A stretch of DNA of 64,000 nt, taken from contig JAVTVX010000034.1 in NCBI GenBank assembly GCA_033439265.1, positions 10,261,001 through 10,325,000 of the forward strand, given 5' to 3'. A model generated the notes under the pieces. It saw only the letters and a program-made list of their open reading frames with translations, searched no databases and was not told the DNA's origin. Made by a program: the position numbers and the translations under genes. Source of the DNA: Dillenia suffruticosa. Its lineage: Eukaryota > Streptophyta > Magnoliopsida > Dilleniales > Dilleniaceae. This document shows positions 47,736 through 58,999 of this stretch, piece after piece. Numbering within the stretch: position 1 is the stretch's first letter; the number at the start of each line of letters is the position of its first letter.

Positions 47736-49264
47736 GTAATTCCAGTAACCCATAGTAACATATAGTAAGACACACAGAAACCGACAATAAAAGTAATAAC
47801 ATTTTATAACATATGGTAACTGATGATAGATCAATAACATTTCCCAACTCAATCGTAACCCGACAATTAAAGTAGCAACATCCAATAATACATGGTAAGC
47901 GATATTAAAATCAGTAAGTTATCCTAACCATAGCCTATTATAAAAATAGTAACACAACGTAACACATAGTATGGTAACACAAAATAATACATAATAACTG
48001 TATTTTGTCACTCAATGCTAACTACGTTTCGTAACACTTTTCACCCATCAATATTTGGTACCATTTTGTAACTCAATAGTAACTGATTATAAAAAACTAA
48101 TTTTACTAACACTTTTCTATCGTCAATATTTTTGTAATTTAATAACAACCGACGTTAAAATAAAAAATTTTACTAACACTGCTCTACCTTTAACAACCAT
48201 TTTGTAACTCAGTGGTAACTGATAATAAAGTAGTAAAATCTCCTAACACATGATAAGTGACTATAAAACCACCAATTTGACTGTCACTTTTTTACCGTGG
48301 ATATTATGTATAATTTCATTATTGAATGGTAACCATTAATATTTAGTACAATTTTGTAACTCATTGGTAAGTGTCAATATTTTCTAACATTTTCTATCTC
48401 AATAGCAATCGATGCTAATGCTAGTAACATATGGTAACACATAGTAACCGACCATAAAATCACAAATTTTACTAATATTTTGCACCGTTAACATTTTGTA
48501 TCATGTGATAACACATGGTGACTGTAACACAGGGTAACATATGGTAACACATAGTAACTGACGCTGAAGTCACTAATTCTACTAACATTTTCTAATGTCA
48601 ATATGTTGTGACATTTTGTCACTTAACAGTAATCGATGATAAAAATTAATAACGTCTCGTAACACTTTTCTACTGTCCACATATTACACAATTTTGTAAC
48701 TCAATAGTAACCGATCATACAACACTAATTTTACTAACACTTTTCTACCGTCAACATTTTGTAACATTTTGTAATTCAATGGTAACCGATAATAGAATAG
48801 TAACATCTTCTAACGCATGATAAGTGACTATACAAATCATTAATTTCACTAACACTTTCCTACCATTGACAATTTGTATAATTTTGTAACTCAATAGTAA
48901 CCGTCAATATTTGGTACAATTTTCTATCTCATTTCTAGCCGTCAATATTTTCTAATATTTTCTATCTCAATTGCAATCGAAGATAAAGGTAGTAACATAT
49001 GGTAACACATAATAATCATCACAAGTTTTACCATCTGATAACACATGGTAACTGACGATATATCACTAGTTTTACCAATTCTATCCTTCCGTCAATATAC
49101 ATATGTGACATACTCCAACAGTAGCCCATAGCGTCACGATATATCTATCCCAACTGATGTATACCCAACTGAATGTGCTTACGTTGGAGAAAGTATTGCT
49201 GATGGATTTGATGAGTTATGCAGACGGTTTTTGACCATCATCTCAACACTCTAATTTTGTAGTG
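47736..49264. repeat. CACTA-3 right subterminal region
   Basis: Built of many diverged units of the type TTGTAACTCAATAGTAACCG, CTAACACTTTTCTACCGTCAA and ATGGTAACACATAGTAACCGA, in direct orientation, ending in the 49113-49189 inverted repeat and the terminal inverted repeat. Confidence 0.65.
49113..49189. other. Inverted repeat near right end of CACTA-3
   Basis: CTCCAACAG at 49113-49121 and ACGTTGGAG at 49181-49189 keep a 7-bp pairing core; loop and position relative to the end match 30929-31005 of CACTA-2. Confidence 0.5.
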
Positions 49265-49289
49265 AATGTAAAATTCGTCTATTAGACGC

Positions 49290-51300
49290 TGATTCTGTTT
49301 TCAAGGCCATATTATATTTTCAATTAACTTCAGAACTTTAACCGAAACAGATAATTTGGGGTTAGCTTTAGCAAATGGAGTTATAAAGATTGTTAAGAAG
49401 TGGCAGAGTGCATTGCCAAAGTTGGGTTAGGATTGTTCTCTGCAATTGTCACATGATCGAATGAGCTATCGAGTGGTCAATAACATCCTTCTAAAACCAG
49501 AATTTTAAGTGCTAAATCAGTTTTCATGAGTAAGTACTCATGAAAAACAATATAGCCTAAGTATAATAGTAATTGAACTCAGGGGCTTTTTATTGTGTGT
49601 TTCTTTAGTATAGCATTTCTACCGAATTAAAAATAAAATTATGTAGCTTAAGTAAAAACAAGCCATATAGCTTAAGTATATATTGCATGCCCAATAGTTT
49701 CATTTATTAATTATTTTATAATTTAATTGTTTTCGGTTAATTCTAAATATACAAACCTCTTAATAAATAATGAAAAATAAAATAAAATTATGCTTCTTTG
49801 AATGTAGGAGGCCTAGATTAGGGTGTTAAATATAGTATAATATTTTATTTATTGTATTACCCTTTCTTCCCTTTGTTATTCTTTATTAATATTTTAATAT
49901 TTTATTTTGTTTTTATTACAAAATAAAAATTTTAAAGTAAAAATATTAAAATTTTTAGAAAATTGTGATTTTTTAACAAAAATTGATAAACTAATTATCA
50001 TATTCATAAGTTTTCATATTAAATAAAAGTTTTATGAGAAAAGAGTTTAGTGAATAATATAATTCAAATACATTCTAATAATAAAATTTAATTCTCATAA
50101 TATGATAATAGTGTATTATTTGCAAATCCTTACAATAGGAGGAACAATAATGAGAAGAATTGGTTCCAACAATTTGGGTAGTATCTCATTTCTAAATTTA
50201 CTAGGTATAGGATTTTGCGAGAATTACTAATCCAACTTGATAATCCTACTTCTGTCCTTTTTGGGGAAAATTATTCCCTTTGTTCTTATCAATTATACCA
50301 TTCAAAATTGAACTCTTTGATTTGTGACAGCCTAAACTATTAGGACATCTATATGCTTCAATATCAGATGGAAGTTAAAAATAAAAAGATATGACCTCAC
50401 ATGAGCTGTAAAGCATCCTCATAAAAGCAATAATTTTAAATGCATCAAATGAATTATGGATTGAATAAAAGAAATTATGCGTCAATTATGGATTAAACAA
50501 TAAATTTCTGGAAAATCCTATACACAATTAATTAATCCAACTTGTTAATCCTACCCCTTTTTTTGCGAGAATTATTCCCTTTGTTCCTATCAATTATACC
50601 ATTTAAAATTGAACTCTTTGATTTGTGACAACCTAAAATATTATGACCTAATATAAGCCGTCATAAAAACAATAATTTTAAATGCATGAAATGAATTATG
50701 GATTAAATAAAAGAAATTATGTGTCGATTTGCATTAATATGTATTAATTAATTTTTAATTAAACTATTATTGTATTTTAATCAATATAAACTAATATTTA
50801 ATACCAACACCTAGGTTGGGTATGCCAGACAGATCACATGTTCGTCCAAGTCATGGAGCATTAATGTTAGCTATGGCAAACATTAATAATTTAGATAATG
50901 TATGTTTCTAGATTGAAATTTTAAAAAATTTAAAATTATTATTATTTTAATATATATGCGTAACGATAAGGTTAGGTATAAGGTGGAGGGAGACATAATT
51001 TAAATTATTATTATTTTAATAGTTGTTGTAGTGGTCGGATCTATCTGTAATTACAAAGTATTTAATTTGCATAATGATAGGATTAGGTATGGAGTGGAGG
51101 GAGACATAATTTAAATTATTATTATTTTAATATTTGTTATAGCAGTTAGACTGTTTGAAATTATAAAGTATTTAATTTGCATAATGATAAGGTTAGGTAT
51201 GGGATGGATGTAATTTAAATTATTATTATTTTAATATTTGTTGTAGTTATTGGATCTGTCTATAATTATAAAATATTTAATTTTTTCTTGTCTCTCGACC
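49290..51300. repeat. Dispersed repeat, copy C, with 110-bp triplication
   Basis: 49330-49545 resembles 58200-58450 (GAACTTTAACCGAA, GGTTAGGAT, CATCCTTCTAAAACCAGAAT). 49790-51300 resembles copies A, B and D. Within it a unit containing GTTAGGTATGGAGTGGAGGG (or close) starts at about 50971, 51082 and 51192, a tandem triplication with 110-111-bp period; the other copies have it once. Two direct copies of a TTATTCCCTTTGTTC-containing segment are at about 50265 and 50570. Confidence 0.6.
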
Positions 51301-51327
51301 GTCAATTCCAGTAAGATTGGTGAAATA

Positions 51328-51806
51328 TGTAACGACAAGGAGTTAAGGAAGTAGCTATTGGATTGGTAGCGTGGAGAAGCTGAAGCTAACAGTGATAATG
51401 GAAGGAGCTGTTAGGACAATTGGAACAAGCAAGACAGTTATAACCAACTTGCAATAAGTGATAATTCAGTTGTAACTGAATAATACTTGAACTAGGTAGT
51501 TAGAACAGCTAGACTGATGTAATATAAAAGGCAGTCATTGTAGAAGCAGAAGTCAGGAATGAAGTAATCTCTTGTTTAGTCTTTCTATTCTCTCTCTATT
51601 TCTCTCTCCAATTCTTTTTCCTCTCTTCTCTTTCTATCTCTTTTTCTCTCTATGCTCTCTTGAACTATCTTTTTCCACCATTGAAGGATCTTAATTCAAC
51701 ATCTCAGAGGACTGCAGAACATATTACATCCTTCGAACCTTCAGATCAGCAACTCAGGTCGACTCACAGAGCTTGCCTAAGTCGACACTTGGGAAGGCTT
51801 GTGGCA
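51328..51806 (+). repeat. Gypsy-2 left LTR, 479 bp
   Basis: TGTAACG start, GTGGCA end. A CT-rich region at 51590-51660 precedes the end. Its last 55 bases are repeated at 54240-54294, which fixes the LTR end. Confidence 0.8.
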
Positions 51807-51810
51807 GATT

Positions 51811-51823
51811 TGGTATCAGAGCC
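51811..51823 (+). other. Gypsy-2 primer binding site
   Basis: TGGTATCAGAGCC, an exact match to the usual initiator-methionine-tRNA complement, four bases after the LTR. Confidence 0.85.
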
Positions 51824-51839
51824 TTGATTCTTGGCCCAA

Positions 51840-54240
51840 GACACTTCGAAACTTATGAAAAAAGGCGGATGGCACCAGATTTAAGGTCATTGATGAATAA
51901 CTTAAGAAGTAAGAAGCTAAAATATAAGAAATTTCATCAGAACTCAAAGAGATTCATGCAGAGTTTGGGAAAAAAATAGAAGAACAGTCTCAGAAATTAG
52001 ATGCAATGATAGCAAATATGGAGATCAGACTTAGCAACCAAGGAAGAATAAATAGAAACTAAGAGGAGGAACAAGAATCTGACGTATTACTTAAATCTTC
52101 ACTTCTTCCTACACCATATGAGGGAAGAATTAGAAGAGAAACAATACTTACTAACCAAAAGAAAGAACCAGTAGCCTCCACCGAAAATTGATCTTCCTCT
52201 TTTTAGTGGAGATGATCCTCACTCTTGGCTACGTAAGTGTAATTAATTCTTCACTGTGCATCAAATTGCTGCTGCCTTATGGTTAGATGCAATTGAGATG
52301 TACCTGGAAGGAAAAGCAGAAAATTGGTTCCAAGGTTTGAAGTTGGTTAAAAAAGAGATGGAATAGAATGAATTTTCCTCTCTCCTATGCCAGCGATTTG
52401 AAATTAAAGGTGTGCATGATGAGATTGAGGAATTCAATAAGCTGCAATAGCATGGGACAATGGCTGAGTATCAAGAAAGGTTTGAAGAACTGTGGTCTCT
52501 TATGTTGCATAGCATAAGAATCCCAAGATCTCTGAATCATACTTTGTGTCTAGCTTTATCAATGGAGTTAAGGAGAAAATCAAAGCTATGCTGAGGATAA
52601 TGAAGCCAACTAACTTGTTCCAAGCATTTGAGATTGCAACACTGCAGGAACAAGCCTTAGAACTTTCCAAACAGAAGAAAAGTGATGCAAACAAACAACT
52701 AACACAAGGAGAAGTTCATGGTGGAACCAAGAGATGGGAAAGGGAAGGTAATACCACAAGACAGTTTCAAAGTAGGAAATCAGTAGGGCAAATGGGAGGA
52801 TTGATAGAGGAAGGATTACCTAGGATCTCTTCTCAGGAATTGCAGCACAGAAGGATCCACAATTTGTGTTACAGATGTGGGGAAAAGTATGCACCAGGAC
52901 ATTAATGCAAGCTTAAACATCTCAACCTCATTATGGCTACTGAGGAGGAAGAAAGAGTAGAATTGGAAGATATAAACAGAAACGAAGGAGAAATGCAAGG
53001 GACTACAGAGGAACCTATGTGTGCTCTCTTTAATTCTTTAAATAGAAAAACTATAGCCTTACAAGGATCATTGCAAGGGAAATCCATATCCATATTAGTG
53101 GATACTAGAAGTTTCAGCTGCTTCATTAATCAAGCATTAGCAGAAGAACTTAAAATGTTACCTGAAGCAGCTGAACCATTACAATCCATTTTAGTAGATG
53201 GCTGTAAAATCAGCAGCTACCACAAGGTTGGAGGAGTTAAATGGAGCCCGTAGGGATACAAATTCTCTTTTGACCTTAGAATAATTTGATTGGGCAGTTG
53301 GGATATCATCTTAGGTGTTGACTGGATGTATAATTTCAGTCCTATAACCTTCGATTTTAGGCAGCTTTGGGTAAAACTTACAAGTAACAGTGGAGAGTTG
53401 GTGTTAATAGGTCAAGCAAAGAATTCCACAATGAAGCTTATCAGAGGGAAGGAAACCAAGGAATTCAGGAAACAACAATGGCAAAGCTGCATTAACCTCA
53501 TGACCAATTCTGAAAATACATGTCATCAGACACCTTCTCAGATTCTGGAACTACTACAATAGTTTCAAGATATCTTCATTGAGCCAAAGACCTTACCTCC
53601 AACCAAATCACATGACCATCATATTCCTCTCAAACCTGAAGCTCAACCCTTCAAAATTAAGCCATTCAGGTATCATCACTCTCAGAAGATAGAAATAGAA
53701 AAACAGGTAGAGGAAATCTGAGCCATAGCATCATTAGGAGCAGCAACAGTCCATTTGCCTCTCCAGTGTTGTTGGTCAGAAAGAAGGACAATTCTTGGAG
53801 ATTTTATGTGGACTATCGACAGTTGAATAATCTTACAGTTAAGGATAGGTACCCAATCCCAAATATTGATAAACTCTTAAATGAACTACATGCGTCTAAG
53901 GTGTTTTCTAAGATTGATCTAAGGGCAGGGTACCACCAGATCAGAGTCCAACCTGCTGACATTACTAAGACTGCATTCCACACACATTATGGTCACTTTA
54001 AGTTCCTAGTAATACCTTTTGGTTTAACTAATGCTCTAGCCACATTTCAATCACTCATGAACCTTGTTTTCAAACCATATCTCAAGAAATTTGTGTTGGT
54101 TTTTTTTGATGATGTACTCGTTTATAGCTCTAAAGTGGAGATGCATGTGCAGTACCTTAAAGAAGTGTTTTTGGTTCTGAGACAACACAAACTATTTGCT
54201 AAATATTCTAAGTGCATGTTTGCACAAACTCAAGTGGAAC
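51840..54240 (+). pseudogene. Gypsy-2 gag-pol remnant
   Basis: Gag: LPLFSGDDPHSWL near 52190, EMYLEGKAENWF, then a CCHC knuckle LCYRCGEKYAPGH near 52865. Protease: LVDTRSFSCFI near 53096, where the catalytic DTG has become DTR. RT: from 53766, [34 protein letters not shown], and FFDDVLVYS as the catalytic box near 54106; it stops being RT after [12 protein letters not shown]. Several stops in gag (for example near 52222, 52365 and 52448) and after the protease (53252, 53561, 53720) show inactivity; the RT segment itself is still open. Confidence 0.87.
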
Positions 54241-54359
54241 TCAGGTCGACTCACAGAGCTTGCCTAAGTAAGACACTTGGGAAGGCTTGTGACAAAATAT
54301 TAGAAAACACATGGTCCTGGGCAGCAGCACTCATTGACATGGAAAATTTACTCATTGAC

Positions 54360-54665
54360 ATGGCTTATTGGGATTTTAATAATATCTCCAATGGCAAAAA
54401 TATTTTTGTGACCCTTAGCTCTTGGTTTTTTATCATCCTCAAGTCTCTAATGACCGTCCAAATTATCCTCGAGTATAGCTCCTTTAACCATGAGGAAGCT
54501 GAAACAATTTTTCCCTTGGGATGTTGAATAAATGCCATTCTTTTCAAAGTCCCATCAGTGGTGTCATTCAAGATTTCTACTATAGAAAACATAAACATCA
54601 CTGGCCAATTCCACAACAGTGGGACCTCCTCCAAGAATAAGTATTGCTTTTTACCTTCTTGATAA
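54360..54665 (-). pseudogene. FSP1-like/AIF-homolog gene fragment, copy 1
   Basis: The minus strand resembles 59856-60197: a glycine-rich ILILGGGPTVVELAS start near 54640, a GIYSTS block, and [14 protein letters not shown] near 54380. Frame changes and stops separate the blocks. The exon end here reads CCCA followed by ATAAGC where the other copy has a GTAAGC donor, so the splice site is destroyed. Unlike the other copy it keeps the Asp of the AIGD motif. It lies 65 bp right of Gypsy-2. Confidence 0.75.
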
Positions 54666-54769
54666 TGTCCACGCCTCTCCGATCTAGTCAGATCTAGTTT
54701 TGGGAATATGATCCGAGCTTGAATAAATTCATATCCGATGCTCAAAGTTTGTCTCATTTTTACAAATTA

Positions 54770-55890
54770 ATCTTTATTATTAGGAATGTTACCTTGTGGT
54801 TCTTAAACTTCCAAAATTATAACGATTTGATCATTCCGTCAATTACGACGACAATCTGATTGTTAACTGATGACGTGACATGATGTAACAATATATGTGG
54901 CTATACAGACACTGATTTCTCGCTGACGGGTTAGTATATTCAACACCTCATTAAGTCACATCGACATTTTGCTGACTTGGCAGTGTTACTTTTTCATGTT
55001 GATGACATGACAGTTAACACATCAGCACCATACACTAATTTGTTACTATGTCAACATTACTGATGACGTGGAGCAAAACTCTGTAGAAAAATTAAAAAAA
55101 AAATTCTCTCTCTCTCTCTCTCCTCCCTCCCTCTTTCTCTCTCTCCTCTCCTCTCACCGGAAAAAAAGGCCATCTCTCTCCTCTCCTTCCCCTTTCTCTC
55201 TCTTCTCTCCTCTCTCGCTAAACACTTTTCTCCCTCTCTCTCTCTCTCTCTCATCGGCCCTAAAATACCCACTCCTGCTTCCAGCCACCCCAGAAATCGA
55301 TGAATTAGGACTAAAGGATGCAGAAAAACCCAGATTAGGATTCCTATATTGGACTGAAGGCATTTGTATTCCAGATGGGATTTGAGTACTTAAAGTAAAA
55401 GGACAGTCCTTGGCCTTGCAAATTCTGTCCTCCGTGAGGAATGGTATTAGGACTTCCACCCATCGAGGTTTCTTGATTTGTGGGCCTGAGAAGATGATCG
55501 GACTGGTGGCTAAGGTAAATTTGGGTGATGGATCGAAGGCGAACAGATTCAGACGAAGGCGGTGGTGGCTGAAACGAAACGAAGGATTCAACGGGCGACG
55601 ATTTGAAGCGGATCGAAGATGAAGGCTGCGGCCATTGGCGAACGCAATGGTGAATAAAGAATTCAGAGTCTGGGGATGAAGATGACCCTAACGATGGCGA
55701 ACGCAATGGTGAATAAAGAATTCAGAGTCTGGGAATAAAGAATATGGTTTCAGATCTGAGCTTCTCAGGCAGATCAAGTCCTGCGAATATGGTCTGAGCC
55801 TCTCAGATCTGGAATATGGTCAGATCTAGTCTTGGGAGTGTGGTCTTGATGACATGTGGCAACACTGAAAAATCAAATGCTGCAGTACTA
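54770..55890. repeat. Repeat-rich noncoding DNA with CT microsatellite
   Basis: 54775-55075 holds phrases typical of dispersed plant repeats (GTGGTTCTTAAACTTCCAAA, GATGACGTGACATGATGTAA). A CT-rich tract spans 55104-55252. A 38-bp segment starting GGCGAACGCAATGGTGAATA is repeated at 55637 and 55696 (59-bp period). The open frames on both strands follow the CT bias. Confidence 0.5.
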
Positions 55891-56159
55891 TTTCAGTCTC
55901 GGTGATATTTATTATTATTGATATAAAATTTTACATACCAATCGGTAATCTACCAACAAATGAAGGTTCCTCCATTAGACGCAAGCTTCCCCATGGTTTC
56001 TCAAAGTACTCCTTCCTATTGTAAATTCTTATAAACTTTCTTCAAATTCACATTCACAATATGCAATTCTAAGAATGAAATTCTAATAAGATGATTGGCG
56101 AACTAAATTGAACACATATGGTGAAGAAATGAAGATTAATTCATATTTCTGGAAACATT

Positions 56160-57830
56160 TTATCATACTTTCTTCCTTTTATTATTCTTTATAAATATAA
56201 TATTTTGTTTCTCTTTATATCACAAAATAAAAATTTTAAAGTAGAAATATTAAGTGTGTATTTTGTTGTGCAAAATGCTTTCTGATTTTTCATTTCTAAT
56301 TTTTTCAAAAGATATGTATTTTCCTATCTCTAATTTTCTCTAACAAAGTTGAAAAATTTTTAAAAATAAGAGTTTTATGTATGTAGAAAACAATAGAAAA
56401 TAACTCTAAATTTATTTTTTATTTCTCTTCATAAATTGAAAAATCGTATTTTTAAATTTTTATTTTCCAAAATTTGAAAAGTGGAGTATTTGAATACAAT
56501 TTCATTTTCTTAGAAAACATTTTCTGAAAAATACCCTTATTTTCTACAACTAAACACACCGTAATCTTTTTACAAATTTGTAATTTTTTAAAAAAATGAT
56601 AAACTAATTATTATATTCATAAATTTTAATATTAAATATAAGTTATATAAGAAAAGAATTTATTGAAAAATAAAATTCAAACACGTATTAATAAAACAAT
56701 TTAATTCACAAAATATTCTAATATTGTATCATTTACAAATCCTCATAATGAAAGAAATAATAATGAGCACAATTCACATGAGTCGTTCTAACGATTTGGA
56801 AACTATTTTGGCATCTGATTTTGTTAGGTATACCAAGCAAATCACATGTTTGGCCAATTCATAGAACATTAATGTTAGCTATAGCAAACATTAAATTAGA
56901 TAATATATATTTCTAAATTGAAATTAAAAAAAATTAAAATAATTATTATTTTAATATATATACCTAACATTAATGTTAGGTATGGAGTGGAGGGAGACTT
57001 AATTTTAATTATTATTATTTTATTAATTTTTGTAATAGTTGGACATATGTATAATTATAAAATATTTAACTTGCCAATATCAATTTGTGAAATTATTTCT
57101 GGTCCCACATGTCCTTTACACCTTATAAAATGATTCATGAAAGTTTAGACCACGACCTTGCCTAGACTCCATCTGAATAGAGAATGATAACAATAAGGTT
57201 ATGTTTGAAAAATATCTCAATTGATTCAAATTTGCTTATATTTTATTTATGTGCAATATCAATTAATTAAATTAAAAATACTTTTAGTAAATAGAATCTA
57301 TTATTTTATAAGAAAATTAAAATTTTATATCAAAAGCTTTGATTAGCATTGCATAAAATAATTATTTAAAATTAAGCTAACTTTAATTTTTAGAAAAAGA
57401 AAATAAAGACATGATATTATATTAATGAAGAAGAAATATTAAAGGGGACATGTAGAAGAGACTTGATATTTAATAAATAAAATATATTATTTATAAGAAA
57501 AATAAAGACATGGTTATGCAGATAGTGAGAAGATACTTGTCGACGGGAGAACTAGTGAGACAGAACTGGGCCAGAAAGAGATAAGAGAAGAGCGAGAAAA
57601 GGCACACCCATCTGGGGGGAACTTGTGGATGGGAGAACGGATTTACTTGTAGTATTGACTTTTCAAGGCCTTATGTCACACCCTTCTGGGCCTTGCAGGA
57701 CTCAAGTGCGTCACTTCATAAGCAAAATTAAAAGGCCAACGATAGGTCCCATGGCAGTGTCTTGTAGGTCCTCTGAACCCCATGAGCACAGGCCATGTAG
57801 AACTTATCTTTAGAAAAACACCTTATGGGA
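56160..57830. repeat. Dispersed repeat, copy D
   Basis: The longest copy, with all blocks named for copy A, including AGGACTCAAGTGCG at 57699 and AAGCAAAATTAAAAGGCC at 57720. It includes a perfect 22-bp palindrome with arms TACCTAACATT at 56961-56982; copy B has this with one mismatch. No coding recognised. Confidence 0.6.
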
Positions 57831-58990
57831 TTTTCATTTGGGCCTAGTAGGCTACCAAACACTGACATTGAAGACCCTAGGGTTAGGGCCTGTATTTGTA
57901 AAACCCCATCAAATGAAGCCTTTTTTTTTTTTTTTTGTATTATGCCCTAACCATCACCCAGTATTCAGAATTCATCTCGATTAATCTAGATTGACTACTG
58001 CAGGGCCCACTTTATAGAGACAGGTCTTCCAATATTGTTTTCTTCATACTAAAGAGAGTCGAACTCCCGATCTGGTTAAGGGATGAAGGTGCCTATTCTA
58101 CCTAAGCCAACAAGTGTCGATAATATGAGGCCTTTTAGCACTTCAACTCGGGATCTCTTACAACTCCCCACATGGTCAATTGGCATTTCCAATTTCCCTA
58201 AAGTTCAGAACTTTAACCGAAGCAGGCAGTATGGGGTCACGAAGATGGCTTTGGAAAATGGGTCATGAAGAGTTGGTCCTTTGTTTCTCTCCATCATCGT
58301 TAAGGAGCGAAGAAAAAGTGGTAGAGTGCAGACATTCATTTGTCAGAGTTGGGTTAGGATGTTCCATGCAATTGCTACTTGATCGAATGAGCAATTCCAA
58401 GCGGTCAATAGCATCCTTCTAAAACCAGAATTTTAAGTGTTGAATCAGTATTCATGGGTCAGTCTTTTTGCCTTTGTCTTGTGTCCTTTCCCTTGCTTTT
58501 TCTCACATGTTCTTGTTCTGATAATGCTCGATGTTTCTAAAAATAAGAAGCCAATATTCTTCAAGGCTCTGCATGCTAAATTAAGGTTCTCAAGACCTAC
58601 ATTGACCTAGCAGACTTAACTTAGAATTCTTGCAATAACGTTCTGGTCCCATCACTCTCCTCATTTGCATTCTCACTGCCACAAACCATATGTGCTAGCT
58701 GATAAAAGTGGTATCAAAATTCACATAAGCCAATGATTTAATAAGCATAGGACTCCCATTTTTCCACCACAGTCACCAAAAAGAATAATGTTTGGCTCAA
58801 ACTTTTTGTTCTATTAGGTTCAAGGAAAAAAAAAATCAATAGCATTTTATTTAGAGAAAACTAAGGAATACAAAGATGAACCACATATTTAAATGCAACA
58901 AATCAAGAGAAACAACTATATTTGGCATACAAGAAGCCTCCAAGGACTACATTCTAGGCACAAGATAACTAAGGCACGATCACTCAAAAG
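57831..58990. other. 3' flank of FSP1-like gene, with shared repeat
   Basis: 58200-58450 is shared with 49330-49545. At 58029 onward, GAGTCGAACTCCCGATCTGG resembles a reversed tRNA T-arm, as in some tRNA-derived repeats, but no full tRNA folds. No gene found. Confidence 0.45.
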
Positions 58991-58999
58991 ACATGTATG

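Larger units (their letters stand above)
35910..49264 (+). mobile_element. CACTA-3: decayed relative of CACTA-2, 13,355 bp
   Basis: The left end CACCGCAAAATTAGAGCATT matches the reverse complement of the right end CACTACAAAATTAGAGTGTT, continuing GAGATGAYGGT; the CACTAC of the left end has two point changes. The target duplication is AAT (35907-35909, 49265-49267). It carries remnants of the same four genes as CACTA-2, but the order at the left is transposon protein then protease rather than the reverse. Transposase and TnpA-like genes are reduced to fragments, so it is not autonomous, and the altered left end may not be cut at all. Confidence 0.88.
51328..54294 (+). mobile_element. Gypsy-2: Ty3/gypsy element with large 3' deletion
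   Basis: Left LTR 51328-51806 begins TGTAACGACA; the last 55 bases of the right LTR end GTGACA at 54294. The target duplication AAATA (51323-51327, 54295-54299) is exact. Gag, protease and RT are present but RNase H, integrase and most of the right LTR are gone: the sequence passes from RT straight into the LTR end at about 54240. Confidence 0.88.

Noticed and set aside
47333..47885. Long frames on both strands with 14-residue peptide repeats
   Set aside because: They arise from the 42-bp tandem array, have no start context or known domain, and overlap each other on opposite strands.
55057..55706. Ser/Leu or Arg/Glu-rich frames on both strands
   Set aside because: CT microsatellite translation and overlapping shadows; no recognisable domain.
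58029..58115. Minus-strand tRNA gene suggested by a T-arm-like GAGTCGAACTCC
   Set aside because: No acceptor stem, D-arm or anticodon arm could be paired around it.
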